Source: Streptococcus cristatus ATCC 51100 (GTDB lineage: Bacteria > Bacillota > Bacilli > Lactobacillales > Streptococcaceae). From it: a stretch of DNA of 64,000 nucleotides. Where the stretch lies: the NCBI RefSeq assembly GCF_011612585.1, contig NZ_CP050133.1, forward strand, positions 248,001 through 312,000, read 5' to 3'. How positions within the stretch are numbered: the first letter of the stretch is position 1; every line of letters begins with the position of its first letter. A program made the position numbers and the translations under genes. The notes below the pieces were generated by a model, which saw only the letters and a list, made by a program, of their open reading frames with translations, searched no databases and was not told where the DNA came from. Below, piece after piece: positions 44,250 through 53,234 of this stretch.

Positions 44250-45065
44250 ATGAAATTAAGAAGAAGTGAGCGCATGGTGGTTATTTCCAATTACTTGATT
44301 AACCATCCTTACCAATTAACAAGTTTAAACACATTTGCAGAGAAATATGAATCTGCCAAGTCTTCTATTTCAGAAGACATCGTGATTATCAAACGTGCCT
44401 TTGAAGAAATCGAGATTGGTACGATTGAGACAATTACCGATGCTGGGGGAGGTGTCGTCTTTACTCCTTCCATTTCAGAAAAGGAGGCCAAGGCTATCGT
44501 TCAAGACCTCCGCGATCAGCTGTCTGAGAGTAATCGAATCCTGCCTGGCGGCTATATCTACTTGTCAGATTTACTCAGTACACCATCTATTCTCAATAAT
44601 ATTGGCCGCATCATTGCCAAAGCTTTTAAAGATCAAAAGATTGATGCTGTTATGACAGTGGCGACCAAGGGTGTTCCCTTGGCCAATGCTGTCGCTAATG
44701 TCTTGAATGTTCCCTTTGTCATTGTTCGTCGTGATTTGAAAATCACTGAGGGTTCTACGGTCAGTGTCAACTATGTCTCTGGCTCTAGCGGAGATCGGAT
44801 TGAGAAAATGTTCCTCTCAAAACGTAGCCTAAAGGCTGGAAGTCGAGTGCTGATTGTCGATGACTTTCTAAAGGGAGGCGGAACGGTTAATGGGATGATT
44901 AGTCTTCTGTCTGAGTTTGATTCGGAGTTGGCAGGAGTAGCTGTCTTTGCGGACAATGCGCAAGCCAATCGCGATCATCTGGAATACAAATCGCTGTTAA
45001 AGGTGACCAATATCGACGTTAAATCAAATATGATTGATGTTGAGATTGGGAATATATTTGATTAA
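44250..45065 (+). CDS. purR: Pur operon regulator PurR
   Basis: The 271-residue protein has an N-terminal winged-helix domain (residues 1-75) and a C-terminal phosphoribosyltransferase-like domain whose PRPP loop reads VLIVDDFLKGGGT. In Lactococcus and streptococci PurR controls purine genes and senses PRPP. The pur operon lies 10 kb downstream. It is followed 15 bases on by a small membrane-anchored protein gene. Confidence 0.95.
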   Translation: MKLRRSERMVVISNYLINHPYQLTSLNTFAEKYESAKSSISEDIVIIKRAFEEIEIGTIETITDAGGGVVFTPSISEKEAKAIVQDLRDQLSESNRILPGGYIYLSDLLSTPSILNNIGRIIAKAFKDQKIDAVMTVATKGVPLANAVANVLNVPFVIVRRDLKITEGSTVSVNYVSGSSGDRIEKMFLSKRSLKAGSRVLIVDDFLKGGGTVNGMISLLSEFDSELAGVAVFADNAQANRDHLEYKSLLKVTNIDVKSNMIDVEIGNIFD

Positions 45066-45080
45066 CTTTAGGAAAGAATT

Positions 45081-45626
45081 ATGAGAAATATTTTTGATAA
45101 ATTAGAGGGAATTTCTGTTTTTGTTCGTTCTGGAATTATATTGATCTTAGCGGCTATCTTGATTTCTGGTCTTTTATTTTTAAAACCGGCTCAGAAGAAT
45201 ACTGGCTCTACTAAAAACGTTAGTTACAGTAGACGTTCAAGCTCTAGCGACGCTAGCTCTACGAATCAAGCATCATCAGAGGATAATACGATTCAGAATG
45301 CTGAAGCTGCTGTTAAAAAAATAGAAGAAGAGCGTACCGATGAAAGTTTAGCTCAAGCACAAGCAGCGGTTGATAAGGTAAAAGATGAGGGAGCCAAAGC
45401 TAAGTTCCAAGGTCGAATTCAAGCCGTAAAAGATGCAATGAAGGCACCTGAGGAATCCTCTGAACCTGAATCAGACCAGCAGCCTGCTCCGTCTCCTGCA
45501 CCAGCCTATGTAGCTCCCGCTGTTGTAAATGAGGTACCAGCTCAACCACAGGAAAATCACACCCCAGCCCCCTCTACAAGTTCGGAGCATACTCCCAGCT
45601 CGTCTTCTACTCTCTCAGGGGCTTAA
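45081..45626 (+). CDS. Membrane-anchored protein with Pro/Ser-rich tail, unknown function
   Basis: The 181-residue protein has a single N-terminal membrane helix (SGIILILAAILISGLLFL) followed by an outside region. That region holds a Ser-rich stretch (50-70), a helical segment of about 50 residues with a repeated Gln/Ala/Lys pattern (AEAAVKKIEEE, AQAAVDKVKDE), and a Pro/Ser-rich tail from about 120. No LPXTG or lipobox is present. I do not recognise the function. AGGAAAG precedes the start, and it is probably cotranscribed with purR. Confidence 0.75.
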   Translation: MRNIFDKLEGISVFVRSGIILILAAILISGLLFLKPAQKNTGSTKNVSYSRRSSSSDASSTNQASSEDNTIQNAEAAVKKIEEERTDESLAQAQAAVDKVKDEGAKAKFQGRIQAVKDAMKAPEESSEPESDQQPAPSPAPAYVAPAVVNEVPAQPQENHTPAPSTSSEHTPSSSSTLSGA

Positions 45627-45672
45627 GAGACACAGTGATTACTAGTAAAAGAATCATGCTAAAAATAATAAG

Positions 45673-45716
45673 AACTCTCAATCATGCAATATGAAGCATG
45701 TTCTGAGAGTTTTTTG
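45673..45716 (+). terminator. Terminator after the purR operon
   Basis: AACTCTCA pairs with TGAGAGTT, with an inner CATGC/GCATG stem, then six T. The following 80 bases are AT-rich with no other element. Confidence 0.9.
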
Positions 45717-45794
45717 GTTTGTTAGTAGTAAAATATTTTTATTTTAAACGCTTATTAAAGATTACAAGAATAAGCAAAAAATTAAGAAAACCTA

Positions 45795-45823
45795 TTGACG
45801 AGGATATGCTTCTGTGTTACAAT
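45795..45823 (+). promoter_or_regulatory. rpsL promoter
   Basis: TTGACG (45795-45800) and TACAAT (45818-45823) are 17 bases apart. Confidence 0.85.
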
Positions 45824-45829
45824 GATAAA

Positions 45830-45959
45830 CGGTACTTTTTACTTTTGGTCTCTCAAAAGTGTACAGAGACGTGCTGACAAATGTTGCAAAAGTACACACA
45901 GATGGTAGCTGTCACCAAGTGTATCATCACCAAAATTAAAAAAATACAGGAGAATGTAG
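45830..45959 (+). promoter_or_regulatory. Long rpsL leader with competing hairpins
   Basis: The transcript starts about 130 bases before rpsL. ACTTTTG-GTCTCT-CAAAAGT (45841-45860) can form one hairpin, and GTCTC (45848-45852) can instead pair with GAGAC (45866-45870). The two are mutually exclusive. A second structured part lies near 45900-45930. This could be an autoregulatory ribosomal-protein leader. Confidence 0.4.
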
Positions 45960-46373
45960 ATGCCTACAATTAACCAATTGGTTCGCAAACCGCGTAAATC
46001 AAAAGTAGAAAAATCTAAATCACCAGCTTTGAACGTTGGTTACAACAGCCACAAAAAAGTTCAAACAAACGTATCTTCACCACAAAAACGTGGTGTTGCA
46101 ACTCGTGTCGGAACTATGACACCTAAGAAGCCTAACTCAGCCCTTCGTAAATTTGCCCGTGTACGTTTGAGCAACTTGATCGAAGTTACAGCTTACATCC
46201 CAGGTATCGGACACAACTTGCAAGAGCACAGCGTGGTGCTTCTTCGTGGTGGACGTGTAAAAGACCTTCCAGGGGTACGTTACCATATCGTTCGTGGTGC
46301 ACTTGATACAGCAGGTGTTACTGACCGTAAGCAAGGCCGTTCTAAATACGGTACTAAGCGTCCAAAAGCATAA
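45960..46373 (+). CDS. rpsL: Ribosomal protein uS12
   Basis: The 137-residue protein of the 30S decoding centre begins [15 protein letters not shown] and contains [11 protein letters not shown] and [14 protein letters not shown], the loops around the residues whose change gives streptomycin resistance. Lys is present at the key TPKKPNS position and no obvious resistance change is seen. AGGAG lies at 45949-45953. It is cotranscribed with rpsG, 19 bases downstream. Confidence 0.98.
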   Translation: MPTINQLVRKPRKSKVEKSKSPALNVGYNSHKKVQTNVSSPQKRGVATRVGTMTPKKPNSALRKFARVRLSNLIEVTAYIPGIGHNLQEHSVVLLRGGRVKDLPGVRYHIVRGALDTAGVTDRKQGRSKYGTKRPKA

Positions 46374-46392
46374 AGAAAGGGGATAAAGATAA

Positions 46393-46863
46393 ATGAGTCG
46401 TAAAAACCGTGCGCCTAAGCGCGAAGTATTGCCAGATCCGCTTTACAATTCACAATTAGTTACTCGTCTTATCAACCGCGTTATGCTTGATGGTAAGCGT
46501 GGTACAGCAGCTTCTATCGTTTACGGAGCTTTTGAGCAAATCAAAGAAGCTACTGGAAATGATGCACTTGAAGTATTTGAAACAGCGATGGAAAACATCA
46601 TGCCTGTTCTTGAAGTACGTGCACGCCGTGTCGGTGGTTCAAACTACCAAGTACCGGTTGAAGTTCGTCCAGAACGTCGTACTACACTTGGACTTCGTTG
46701 GTTGGTAACAATTTCACGTGGTCGTGGTGAACACACTATGCAAGATCGTCTTGCAAAAGAAATCATGGATGCTGCTAACAACACTGGTGCAGCAGTTAAG
46801 AAACGCGAAGATACTCACCGTATGGCTGAAGCTAACCGTGCCTTCGCACACTTCCGTTGGTAA
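46393..46863 (+). CDS. rpsG: Ribosomal protein uS7
   Basis: The 156-residue protein binds the 3' domain of 16S rRNA and starts the assembly of the 30S head. [16 protein letters not shown] and [16 protein letters not shown] are typical. AAAGGGG precedes the start. Codon use is strongly biased, as in rpsL and fusA, reflecting high expression. Confidence 0.98.
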   Translation: MSRKNRAPKREVLPDPLYNSQLVTRLINRVMLDGKRGTAASIVYGAFEQIKEATGNDALEVFETAMENIMPVLEVRARRVGGSNYQVPVEVRPERRTTLGLRWLVTISRGRGEHTMQDRLAKEIMDAANNTGAAVKKREDTHRMAEANRAFAHFRW

Positions 46864-46869
46864 GAATAA

Positions 46870-46924
46870 GATACTACGAGCTTTTAGCTCGAGTATCATT
46901 CAACTTACCATTTCGTAAGTTGAA
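46870..46924 (+). other. Two hairpins between rpsG and fusA
   Basis: GATACT-AC-GAGC pairs with GCTC-G-AGTATC (46870-46897), and TTCAACTTAC pairs perfectly with GTAAGTTGAA (46899-46924). Neither has a T-tract. They may protect the 3' end of the rpsL-rpsG transcript before the terminator. Confidence 0.55.
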
Positions 46925-46953
46925 ACCAACAAAAAAACAAGATAAACATTGAG

Positions 46954-46982
46954 AACGGGTAGGTCCTGCCTATCCGTTTTTT
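46954..46982 (+). terminator. Terminator after rpsG
   Basis: AACGGGTAGG pairs with CCTATCCGTT (one G-T pair) around a five-base loop, followed by T. It separates rpsL-rpsG from fusA, which has its own promoter. Confidence 0.88.
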
Positions 46983-46990
46983 CTAAATAA

Positions 46991-46999
46991 TGTTATAAT
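46991..46999 (+). promoter_or_regulatory. fusA extended -10 promoter
   Basis: TGTTATAAT is an extended -10 shortly after the rpsG terminator. AGGAG at 47021-47025 is the ribosome-binding site. Confidence 0.65.
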
Positions 47000-47035
47000 A
47001 GATTGTAAAATAAAAAAATAGGAGAAACTAACCTC

Positions 47036-49114
47036 ATGGCACGCGAATTTTCACTTGAAAAAACTCGTAATATCGGTATCATGGCTCACGTCGATGCTGG
47101 TAAGACAACTACAACTGAGCGTATCCTTTACTATACTGGTAAAATCCACAAAATCGGTGAAACTCACGAAGGTGCGTCACAAATGGACTGGATGGAGCAA
47201 GAGCAAGAACGTGGTATCACTATCACATCTGCTGCGACAACAGCTCAATGGAACAACCACCGCGTAAACATCATCGACACACCAGGACACGTGGACTTCA
47301 CAATCGAAGTACAACGCTCTCTTCGTGTATTGGATGGTGCGGTTACCGTTCTTGACTCACAATCAGGTGTTGAGCCTCAAACTGAAACAGTTTGGCGCCA
47401 AGCAACTGAGTACGGAGTTCCACGTATCGTATTTGCCAACAAAATGGACAAAATCGGTGCTGACTTCCTTTACTCAGTAAGCACACTTCACGACCGTCTT
47501 CAAGCAAATGCTCATCCAATTCAATTGCCAATCGGTGCTGAAGATGACTTCCGTGGTATCATCGACTTGATCAAGATGAAAGCTGAAATCTATACTAACG
47601 ACCTTGGTACAGATATTCTTGAAGAAGATATTCCAGCTGAGTACCTTGACCAAGCACAAGAATACCGTGAAAAATTGGTGGAAGCAGTTGCTGAAACTGA
47701 TGAAGAATTGATGATGAAATACCTTGAGGGTGAAGAAATCACTAACGAAGAATTGAAAGCTGGTATCCGTAAAGCAACTATCAACGTTGAATTCTTCCCA
47801 GTATTGTGTGGTTCTGCCTTCAAGAACAAAGGTGTTCAATTGATGCTTGATGCGGTTATTGACTACCTTCCAAGCCCACTTGACATCCCAGCGATCAAAG
47901 GTATCAACCCAGATACAGACGAAGAAGAAACTCGTCCAGCATCTGACGAAGAGCCATTTGCAGCTCTTGCCTTCAAGATCATGACTGACCCATTCGTAGG
48001 TCGTTTGACATTCTTCCGTGTTTACTCAGGTGTACTTCAATCAGGTTCTTACGTATTGAATACTTCTAAAGGTAAACGTGAACGTATCGGACGTATCCTT
48101 CAAATGCACGCTAACAGCCGTCAAGAAATTGACACTGTTTACTCAGGTGATATCGCTGCTGCCGTTGGTTTGAAAGATACTACAACTGGTGACTCATTGA
48201 CAGATGAAAAAGCTAAAATCATCCTCGAGTCAATCAACGTTCCAGAACCAGTTATCCAATTGATGGTTGAGCCAAAATCTAAAGCAGACCAAGACAAGAT
48301 GGGGATTGCCCTTCAAAAATTGGCTGAAGAAGATCCAACATTCCGCGTTGAAACAAACGTTGAAACTGGTGAAACAGTTATCTCTGGTATGGGTGAGCTT
48401 CACTTGGATGTCCTTGTTGACCGTATGCGTCGTGAGTTCAAGGTTGAAGCAAACGTAGGTGCTCCTCAAGTATCTTACCGTGAAACATTCCGCGCTTCTA
48501 CTCAAGCACGTGGATTCTTCAAACGTCAATCTGGTGGTAAAGGTCAATTCGGTGATGTATGGATTGAATTTACTCCAAACGAAGAAGGAAAAGGCTTCGA
48601 GTTTGAAAATGCTATCGTCGGTGGTGTGGTTCCTCGTGAATTCATCCCAGCGGTTGAAAAAGGTTTGATTGAGTCAATGGCGAATGGTGTCCTTGCTGGC
48701 TACCCAATCGTTGATGTGAAAGCTAAACTTTACGATGGTTCATACCACGATGTCGACTCATCTGAAACAGCCTTCAAGGTTGCGGCTTCACTTGCTTTGA
48801 AAGAAGCTGCTAAGACTGCACAACCAGCTATCCTTGAGCCAATGATGCTTGTAACCATCACTGTTCCTGAAGAAAACCTTGGTGATGTTATGGGTCACGT
48901 AACAGCTCGTCGTGGACGTGTTGACGGTATGGAAGCACATGGTAACAGCCAAATCGTTCGTGCTTATGTTCCACTTGCTGAAATGTTTGGTTATGCGACT
49001 GTTCTTCGTTCTGCAACACAAGGTCGTGGTACCTTCATGATGGTATTTGACCACTACGAAGATGTACCTAAATCAGTACAAGAAGAAATCATTAAGAAAC
49101 ACCGTGGTGAATAA
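47036..49114 (+). CDS. fusA: Elongation factor G
   Basis: The 692-residue GTPase drives translocation on the ribosome. The G domain carries [15 protein letters not shown], the switch II motif DTPGHVDF and NKMDK; domains II-V follow at normal length. Codon use is strongly biased to a few codons. There is a clear terminator after the gene. Confidence 0.98.
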   Translation: MAREFSLEKTRNIGIMAHVDAGKTTTTERILYYTGKIHKIGETHEGASQMDWMEQEQERGITITSAATTAQWNNHRVNIIDTPGHVDFTIEVQRSLRVLDGAVTVLDSQSGVEPQTETVWRQATEYGVPRIVFANKMDKIGADFLYSVSTLHDRLQANAHPIQLPIGAEDDFRGIIDLIKMKAEIYTNDLGTDILEEDIPAEYLDQAQEYREKLVEAVAETDEELMMKYLEGEEITNEELKAGIRKATINVEFFPVLCGSAFKNKGVQLMLDAVIDYLPSPLDIPAIKGINPDTDEEETRPASDEEPFAALAFKIMTDPFVGRLTFFRVYSGVLQSGSYVLNTSKGKRERIGRILQMHANSRQEIDTVYSGDIAAAVGLKDTTTGDSLTDEKAKIILESINVPEPVIQLMVEPKSKADQDKMGIALQKLAEEDPTFRVETNVETGETVISGMGELHLDVLVDRMRREFKVEANVGAPQVSYRETFRASTQARGFFKRQSGGKGQFGDVWIEFTPNEEGKGFEFENAIVGGVVPREFIPAVEKGLIESMANGVLAGYPIVDVKAKLYDGSYHDVDSSETAFKVAASLALKEAAKTAQPAILEPMMLVTITVPEENLGDVMGHVTARRGRVDGMEAHGNSQIVRAYVPLAEMFGYATVLRSATQGRGTFMMVFDHYEDVPKSVQEEIIKKHRGE

Positions 49115-49125
49115 TTCACTACATG

Positions 49126-49153
49126 ACGCTCGCTTCTAGCGGGCGTTTTTTCT
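49126..49153 (+). terminator. Terminator after fusA
   Basis: ACGCTCGCT pairs with AGCGGGCGT around TCT, followed by T. Confidence 0.92.
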
Positions 49154-49238
49154 TTTTGGAATCAAAATATGAAATTTATGAAAAATATCGAAAATACATG
49201 AAAGAAAATTTGTTACTTGTTAATAATAATGAAATCAG

Positions 49239-49267
49239 TTGCAATTTTGCTCAATAAGGTATATAAT
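49239..49267 (+). promoter_or_regulatory. gapA promoter
   Basis: TTGCAA (49239-49244) and TATAAT (49262-49267) are exactly 17 bases apart. The leader is about 80 bases. Confidence 0.85.
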
Positions 49268-49353
49268 AGATATGTTGAAAGGTGATTTGTAGTGATTCAA
49301 GTTACTCTTTTCACATAAAATTTTTTTTGATTTTCATAAGGAGGAAATCACTA

Positions 49354-50361
49354 ATGGTAGTTAAAGTTGGTATTAACGGTTTCGGTCGTATCGGTCGTCT
49401 TGCTTTCCGTCGTATCCAAAACGTAGAAGGTGTTGAAGTTACTCGCATCAACGACCTTACAGATCCAGTTATGCTTGCACACTTGTTGAAATACGACACA
49501 ACTCAAGGTCGTTTCGATGGTACTGTTGAAGTTAAAGAAGGTGGATTCGAAGTTAACGGTAAATTCGTTAAAGTTTCTGCTGAACGTGACCCAGAACAAA
49601 TTGATTGGGCTACTGACGGTGTAGAAATCGTTCTTGAAGCAACTGGTTTCTTTGCTAAGAAAGACGCTGCTGAAAAACACCTTAAAGGTGGAGCTAAGAA
49701 AGTTGTTATCACTGCTCCTGGTGGAAACGATGTTAAAACAATCGTATTTAACACTAACCACGACGTTCTTGATGGTACTGAAACAGTTATCTCAGGTGCT
49801 TCATGTACTACAAACTGTTTGGCTCCAATGGCTAAAGCACTTCAAGACAACTTTGGTGTTGTAGAAGGATTGATGACTACTATCCACGCTTACACTGGTG
49901 ACCAAATGATCCTTGACGGACCACACCGTGGTGGTGACCTTCGTCGTGCTCGCGCTGGTGCTGCTAACATCGTTCCTAACTCAACTGGTGCTGCTAAGGC
50001 TATCGGTCTTGTAATCCCAGAATTGAACGGTAAACTTGATGGTTCTGCACAACGCGTTCCAACTCCAACTGGATCAGTTACTGAGTTGGTAGCAGTTCTT
50101 GAAAAGAACGTTACTGTTGATGAAGTAAATGCAGCTATGAAAGCAGCAGCTAACGAATCATACGGTTACACAGAAGATCCAATCGTATCTTCAGATATCG
50201 TAGGTATGTCTTACGGTTCATTGTTCGACGCAACTCAAACTAAAGTTCTTGACGTTGACGGTAAACAATTGGTTAAAGTTGTATCATGGTACGACAACGA
50301 AATGTCTTACACTGCACAACTTGTACGTACTCTTGAATACTTCGCAAAAATCGCTAAATAA
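49354..50361 (+). CDS. gapA: Glyceraldehyde-3-phosphate dehydrogenase
   Basis: The 335-residue NAD-dependent enzyme makes 1,3-bisphosphoglycerate in glycolysis. [15 protein letters not shown] binds NAD and the active-site cysteine is in [12 protein letters not shown]. The start at 49354 follows AAGGAGG; the longer in-frame reading is the untranslated leader. Codon use is extremely biased. In streptococci this enzyme also appears on the cell surface and binds plasmin(ogen), as known for the family. Confidence 0.97.
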   Translation: MVVKVGINGFGRIGRLAFRRIQNVEGVEVTRINDLTDPVMLAHLLKYDTTQGRFDGTVEVKEGGFEVNGKFVKVSAERDPEQIDWATDGVEIVLEATGFFAKKDAAEKHLKGGAKKVVITAPGGNDVKTIVFNTNHDVLDGTETVISGASCTTNCLAPMAKALQDNFGVVEGLMTTIHAYTGDQMILDGPHRGGDLRRARAGAANIVPNSTGAAKAIGLVIPELNGKLDGSAQRVPTPTGSVTELVAVLEKNVTVDEVNAAMKAAANESYGYTEDPIVSSDIVGMSYGSLFDATQTKVLDVDGKQLVKVVSWYDNEMSYTAQLVRTLEYFAKIAK

Positions 50362-50376
50362 TTCAATTGTATGAAG

Positions 50377-50404
50377 AAGAGATCCGAATGGATCTCTTTT
50401 TTTG
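50377..50404 (+). terminator. Terminator after gapA
   Basis: AAGAGATCC pairs with GGATCTCTT around GAAT, followed by a long T-tract. The next 160 bases hold only a doubtful 22-codon frame at 50427-50495 and the pgk promoter. Confidence 0.93.
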
Positions 50405-50564
50405 TTTTGTAGAACAGCTTGAAGGAATGGCTATTGGAAATCAACTCGATCATCTAGCAGCATTAGCATTTATCAGAAAAATGAGAATCGTGTAGTCTTT
50501 CATCTATCTTTGATTGGAGAAAAGGAAAAGCCATGAATTTTTGCTATCACTTTTGTAGATTTTG

Positions 50565-50573
50565 TGATATAAT
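50565..50573 (+). promoter_or_regulatory. pgk extended -10 promoter
   Basis: TGATATAAT is an extended -10 about 35 bases before the ATG. AGAAGGAG at 50590-50597 is the ribosome-binding site. Confidence 0.65.
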
Positions 50574-50606
50574 TAACACGTATAAAAAAAGAAGGAGTCA
50601 TATCTA

Positions 50607-51806
50607 ATGGCAAAATTGACTGTTAAAGACGTTGACTTGAAAGGGAAAAAAGTTCTCGTTCGTGTTGACTTCAACGTTCCTGTAAAAGATGGCGTGATTA
50701 CAAACGACAACCGTATCACTGCAGCACTTCCAACTATCAAGTACATCCTTGAACAAGGTGGACGTGCGATCCTCTTCTCTCACCTTGGACGTGTAAAAGA
50801 AGAAGCAGACAAAGAAGGTAAATCACTTGCTCCTGTAGCTGCTGACTTGGCTGCTAAATTGGGACAAGAAGTTAAATTTATCCCAGGCGTTACACGTGGT
50901 GCTGAATTGGAAGCAGCTGTTAACGCTCTTGAAGATGGACAAGTTCTCTTGATTGAAAACACTCGTTTTGAAGATGTTGACGGCAAGAAAGAGTCTAAAA
51001 ACGATCCTGAACTTGGTAAATACTGGGCATCACTTGGAGATGGTATCTTCGTAAACGATGCATTCGGTACAGCTCACCGTGCACACGCATCTAACGTTGG
51101 TATCTCAGCAAACGTTGAAAAAGCAGTTGCTGGTTTCCTTCTTGAAAACGAAATTGCCTACATCCAAGAAGCAGTTGAAGCTCCAGAACGCCCATTCGTA
51201 GCCATTCTTGGTGGTTCAAAAGTTTCAGACAAAATCGGTGTTATCGAAAACTTGCTTGAAAAAGCTGATAAAGTCCTTATCGGTGGTGGGATGACTTACA
51301 CATTCTACAAAGCGCAAGGTATCGAAATCGGTAACTCACTTGTAGAAGAAGACAAATTGGATGTTGCGAAAGCTCTTCTTGAAAAAGCAAACGGCAAATT
51401 GATCTTACCAGTTGACTCAAAAGAAGCTAATGCTTTTGCTGACTACACTGAAGTGAAAGATACTGAAGGTGAAGCAGTAGATCCAGGCTTCCTTGGTTTG
51501 GATATCGGTCCTAAATCTATCGCTAAATTCGACGAAGCCTTGACTGGTGCGAAAACAGTTGTATGGAACGGACCAATGGGTGTGTTTGAAAACCCAGACT
51601 TCCAAGCTGGTACAATCGGTGTGATGGACGCTATCGTGAAACAACCAGGCGTGAAATCAATCATCGGTGGTGGTGACTCAGCTGCTGCAGCCATCAACCT
51701 TGGTCGTGCAGACAAGTTCTCATGGATTAGTACGGGCGGAGGCGCTTCTATGGAGCTTCTTGAAGGTAAAGTATTGCCAGGTTTGGCTGCACTTACAGAA
51801 AAATAA
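50607..51806 (+). CDS. pgk: Phosphoglycerate kinase
   Basis: The 399-residue glycolytic kinase transfers phosphate from 1,3-bisphosphoglycerate to [14 protein letters not shown] (substrate site), [13 protein letters not shown], and the nucleotide loop GGGDSAAA near the C terminus are intact. Its last residues [20 protein letters not shown] are repeated in a relic copy 120 bases downstream. Confidence 0.98.
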   Translation: MAKLTVKDVDLKGKKVLVRVDFNVPVKDGVITNDNRITAALPTIKYILEQGGRAILFSHLGRVKEEADKEGKSLAPVAADLAAKLGQEVKFIPGVTRGAELEAAVNALEDGQVLLIENTRFEDVDGKKESKNDPELGKYWASLGDGIFVNDAFGTAHRAHASNVGISANVEKAVAGFLLENEIAYIQEAVEAPERPFVAILGGSKVSDKIGVIENLLEKADKVLIGGGMTYTFYKAQGIEIGNSLVEEDKLDVAKALLEKANGKLILPVDSKEANAFADYTEVKDTEGEAVDPGFLGLDIGPKSIAKFDEALTGAKTVVWNGPMGVFENPDFQAGTIGVMDAIVKQPGVKSIIGGGDSAAAAINLGRADKFSWISTGGGASMELLEGKVLPGLAALTEK

Positions 51807-51870
51807 TTTCAGCCCGTTAGTCTCTACAAAATCCTGATTTTGTAGAAAAAGGAACAAAACTGAAACGTTA

Positions 51871-51902
51871 ACAAAAAGGTGGCTATGTCACCTTTTTGTG
51901 TT
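51871..51902 (+). terminator. First terminator after pgk
   Basis: ACAAAAAGGTG pairs with CACCTTTTTGT around a seven-base loop. The descending arm itself supplies the T-rich stretch. Confidence 0.8.
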
Positions 51903-51922
51903 AGTGGAGGTATTTGTGACGC

Positions 51923-51994
51923 GGTGGTGGTGCCTCAATGGAACTCCTTGAAGGTAAAGTTCTTCCAGGGCTTGCAGCTTTAACTGAAAAATAA
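51923..51994 (+). pseudogene. Relic copy of the pgk 3' end
   Basis: The frame GGT GGT GGT GCC TCA... encodes the last 23 residues of Pgk exactly ([20 protein letters not shown] then TEK) and ends with TAA. The DNA differs at many third positions from the resident pgk end. It has no start or ribosome-binding site. It looks like the old 3' end of pgk left behind after replacement of the gene by a divergent copy. Confidence 0.85.
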
Positions 51995-52005
51995 TCTTTG
52001 AAACG

Positions 52006-52037
52006 AAAAGAGTTGGGGAACCAACTCTTTTTCTTTT
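52006..52037 (+). terminator. Second terminator after the pgk relic
   Basis: AAAAGAGTTGG pairs with CCAACTCTTTT around GGAA, followed by T-rich sequence. It was probably the original pgk terminator. The remaining 200 bases to the next gene show only a weak TAGAAT -10 at 52201-52206. Confidence 0.88.
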
Positions 52038-52237
52038 GTACGCGTAGGCTTCTGAGGAAATGGATTTTTGGCTTCTATTTTCCTAATGAGTAATCAATAA
52101 TGGGAAATATAGTTAGAAATACAGTAGAAGCTGGCTATGCATCCTTGTAGGATATAGACAATAAACTCGATGGACAGAGCCTTTTTGTTAGAAAATATGT
52201 TAGAATAAAGATAGTTTACTTTTAAAAAGGAAAAAGC

Positions 52238-52762
52238 ATGAGCTATTTTAGTAAGTATAAATTCGATAAATCAAAATTTCGCTTGGGTATGCGGACGATG
52301 AAAACAGGGATAGCAGTCTTTATTGTCCTACTTATTTTTGGTATGTTTGGCTGGAAGGGGCTCCAAATTGGGGCTTTGACAGCGGTGTTTAGCCTGCGAG
52401 AAGATTTTGATAAAAGTGTTCATTTCGGAACTTCTCGTATTTTAGGAAATAGTGTCGGGGGCTTTTATGCCTTGCTATTCTATCTGTTGGGAAATTTATT
52501 GAACGGCCAATTTTGGGTGACCTTGGTATTTGTGCCAATCTGTACGATGCTGACGATCATGACCAATGTTGCTATGAACAATAAGGCTGGGGTGATTGGT
52601 GGTGTTTCAGCTATGCTGATTATCACTCTCTCCATTAGTCCGGAAGATACTATTTTATACGTTTTTGCTAGAGTTTTTGAAACCTTTATGGGTGTCTTTG
52701 TTGCAATAGTGGTAAATTCGGATGTGGATAGAATTAAGAATTTCTTTAAGTCTATAAATTAA
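52238..52762 (+). CDS. FUSC/aromatic acid exporter-like membrane protein
   Basis: The 174-residue protein has a basic N-terminal tail, then about four hydrophobic segments (AVFIVLLIFGMFGWKGLQIG; ILGNSVGGFYALLFYLLGNL; VLVF-type helix; final helix near 150). It fits the ArAE_1/FUSC-like family of small proteins in Firmicutes, but lacks the C-terminal soluble part, so transport activity is uncertain. The same gene lies between pgk and glnR in pneumococcus (SP_0500). It reads in the same direction as glnR, 76 bases upstream of it. Confidence 0.75.
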   Translation: MSYFSKYKFDKSKFRLGMRTMKTGIAVFIVLLIFGMFGWKGLQIGALTAVFSLREDFDKSVHFGTSRILGNSVGGFYALLFYLLGNLLNGQFWVTLVFVPICTMLTIMTNVAMNNKAGVIGGVSAMLIITLSISPEDTILYVFARVFETFMGVFVAIVVNSDVDRIKNFFKSIN

Positions 52763-52766
52763 AATG

Positions 52767-52818
52767 TGTGAGAAAATCTCACATTGATTATTGACATACA
52801 AAAAAAATTAGTTATAAT
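52767..52818 (+). promoter_or_regulatory. glnRA promoter with GlnR box
   Basis: TGTGA-N7-TCACA at 52767-52783 is a perfect GlnR box (TGTNA-N7-TNACA). It lies just upstream of TTGACA (52791-52796) and TATAAT (52813-52818), which have a 16-base spacer. This is the classic autoregulated glnRA arrangement that represses when glutamine is plentiful. Confidence 0.95.
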
Positions 52819-52838
52819 AGTGCATAGAGAGGAAAAAA

Positions 52839-53204
52839 ATGAAGGAAAAAGAGTTTCGCCGAAATATGGCAGTCTTTCCCATAGGTAGCGTTATGAAGTT
52901 GACGGACTTATCTGCCCGTCAGATTCGATATTATGAGGAGCAAAACCTCATCACTCCCCTTCGGAATGAGGGCAATCGCCGAATGTATTCCCTGAATGAT
53001 ATGGACCGACTTTTGGAAATTAAGGATTATATTTCTGAAGGTTATAATATCGCCGCTATCAAAAAGAAATATGCTGAGCGTGAAGCTAAATCCCACAAAA
53101 CGATTAGTGAAAAGGAAGTTCGTCGGGCTCTCCACAATGATATTTTACAGCAAGGTCGTTTTGGCTCTTCTCTGCCAACTTTTGGTCACATGCGTCGACC
53201 ATAA
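52839..53204 (+). CDS. glnR: Glutamine synthetase repressor GlnR
   Basis: The 121-residue MerR-family repressor has the winged helix LSARQIRYYEEQNLITPLRN and a C-terminal tail that senses feedback-inhibited glutamine synthetase. The glnA gene follows 30 bases later in the same operon. It binds its own promoter at the GlnR box above. Confidence 0.96.
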   Translation: MKEKEFRRNMAVFPIGSVMKLTDLSARQIRYYEEQNLITPLRNEGNRRMYSLNDMDRLLEIKDYISEGYNIAAIKKKYAEREAKSHKTISEKEVRRALHNDILQQGRFGSSLPTFGHMRRP

Positions 53205-53234
53205 ACTATTTTTTAAAACTATAAGGAGTTACCC

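Noticed and set aside
50427..50495. Small frame of 22 codons between gapA and pgk
   Set aside because: The purine-rich site is directly against the ATG and there is no other support; likely chance.
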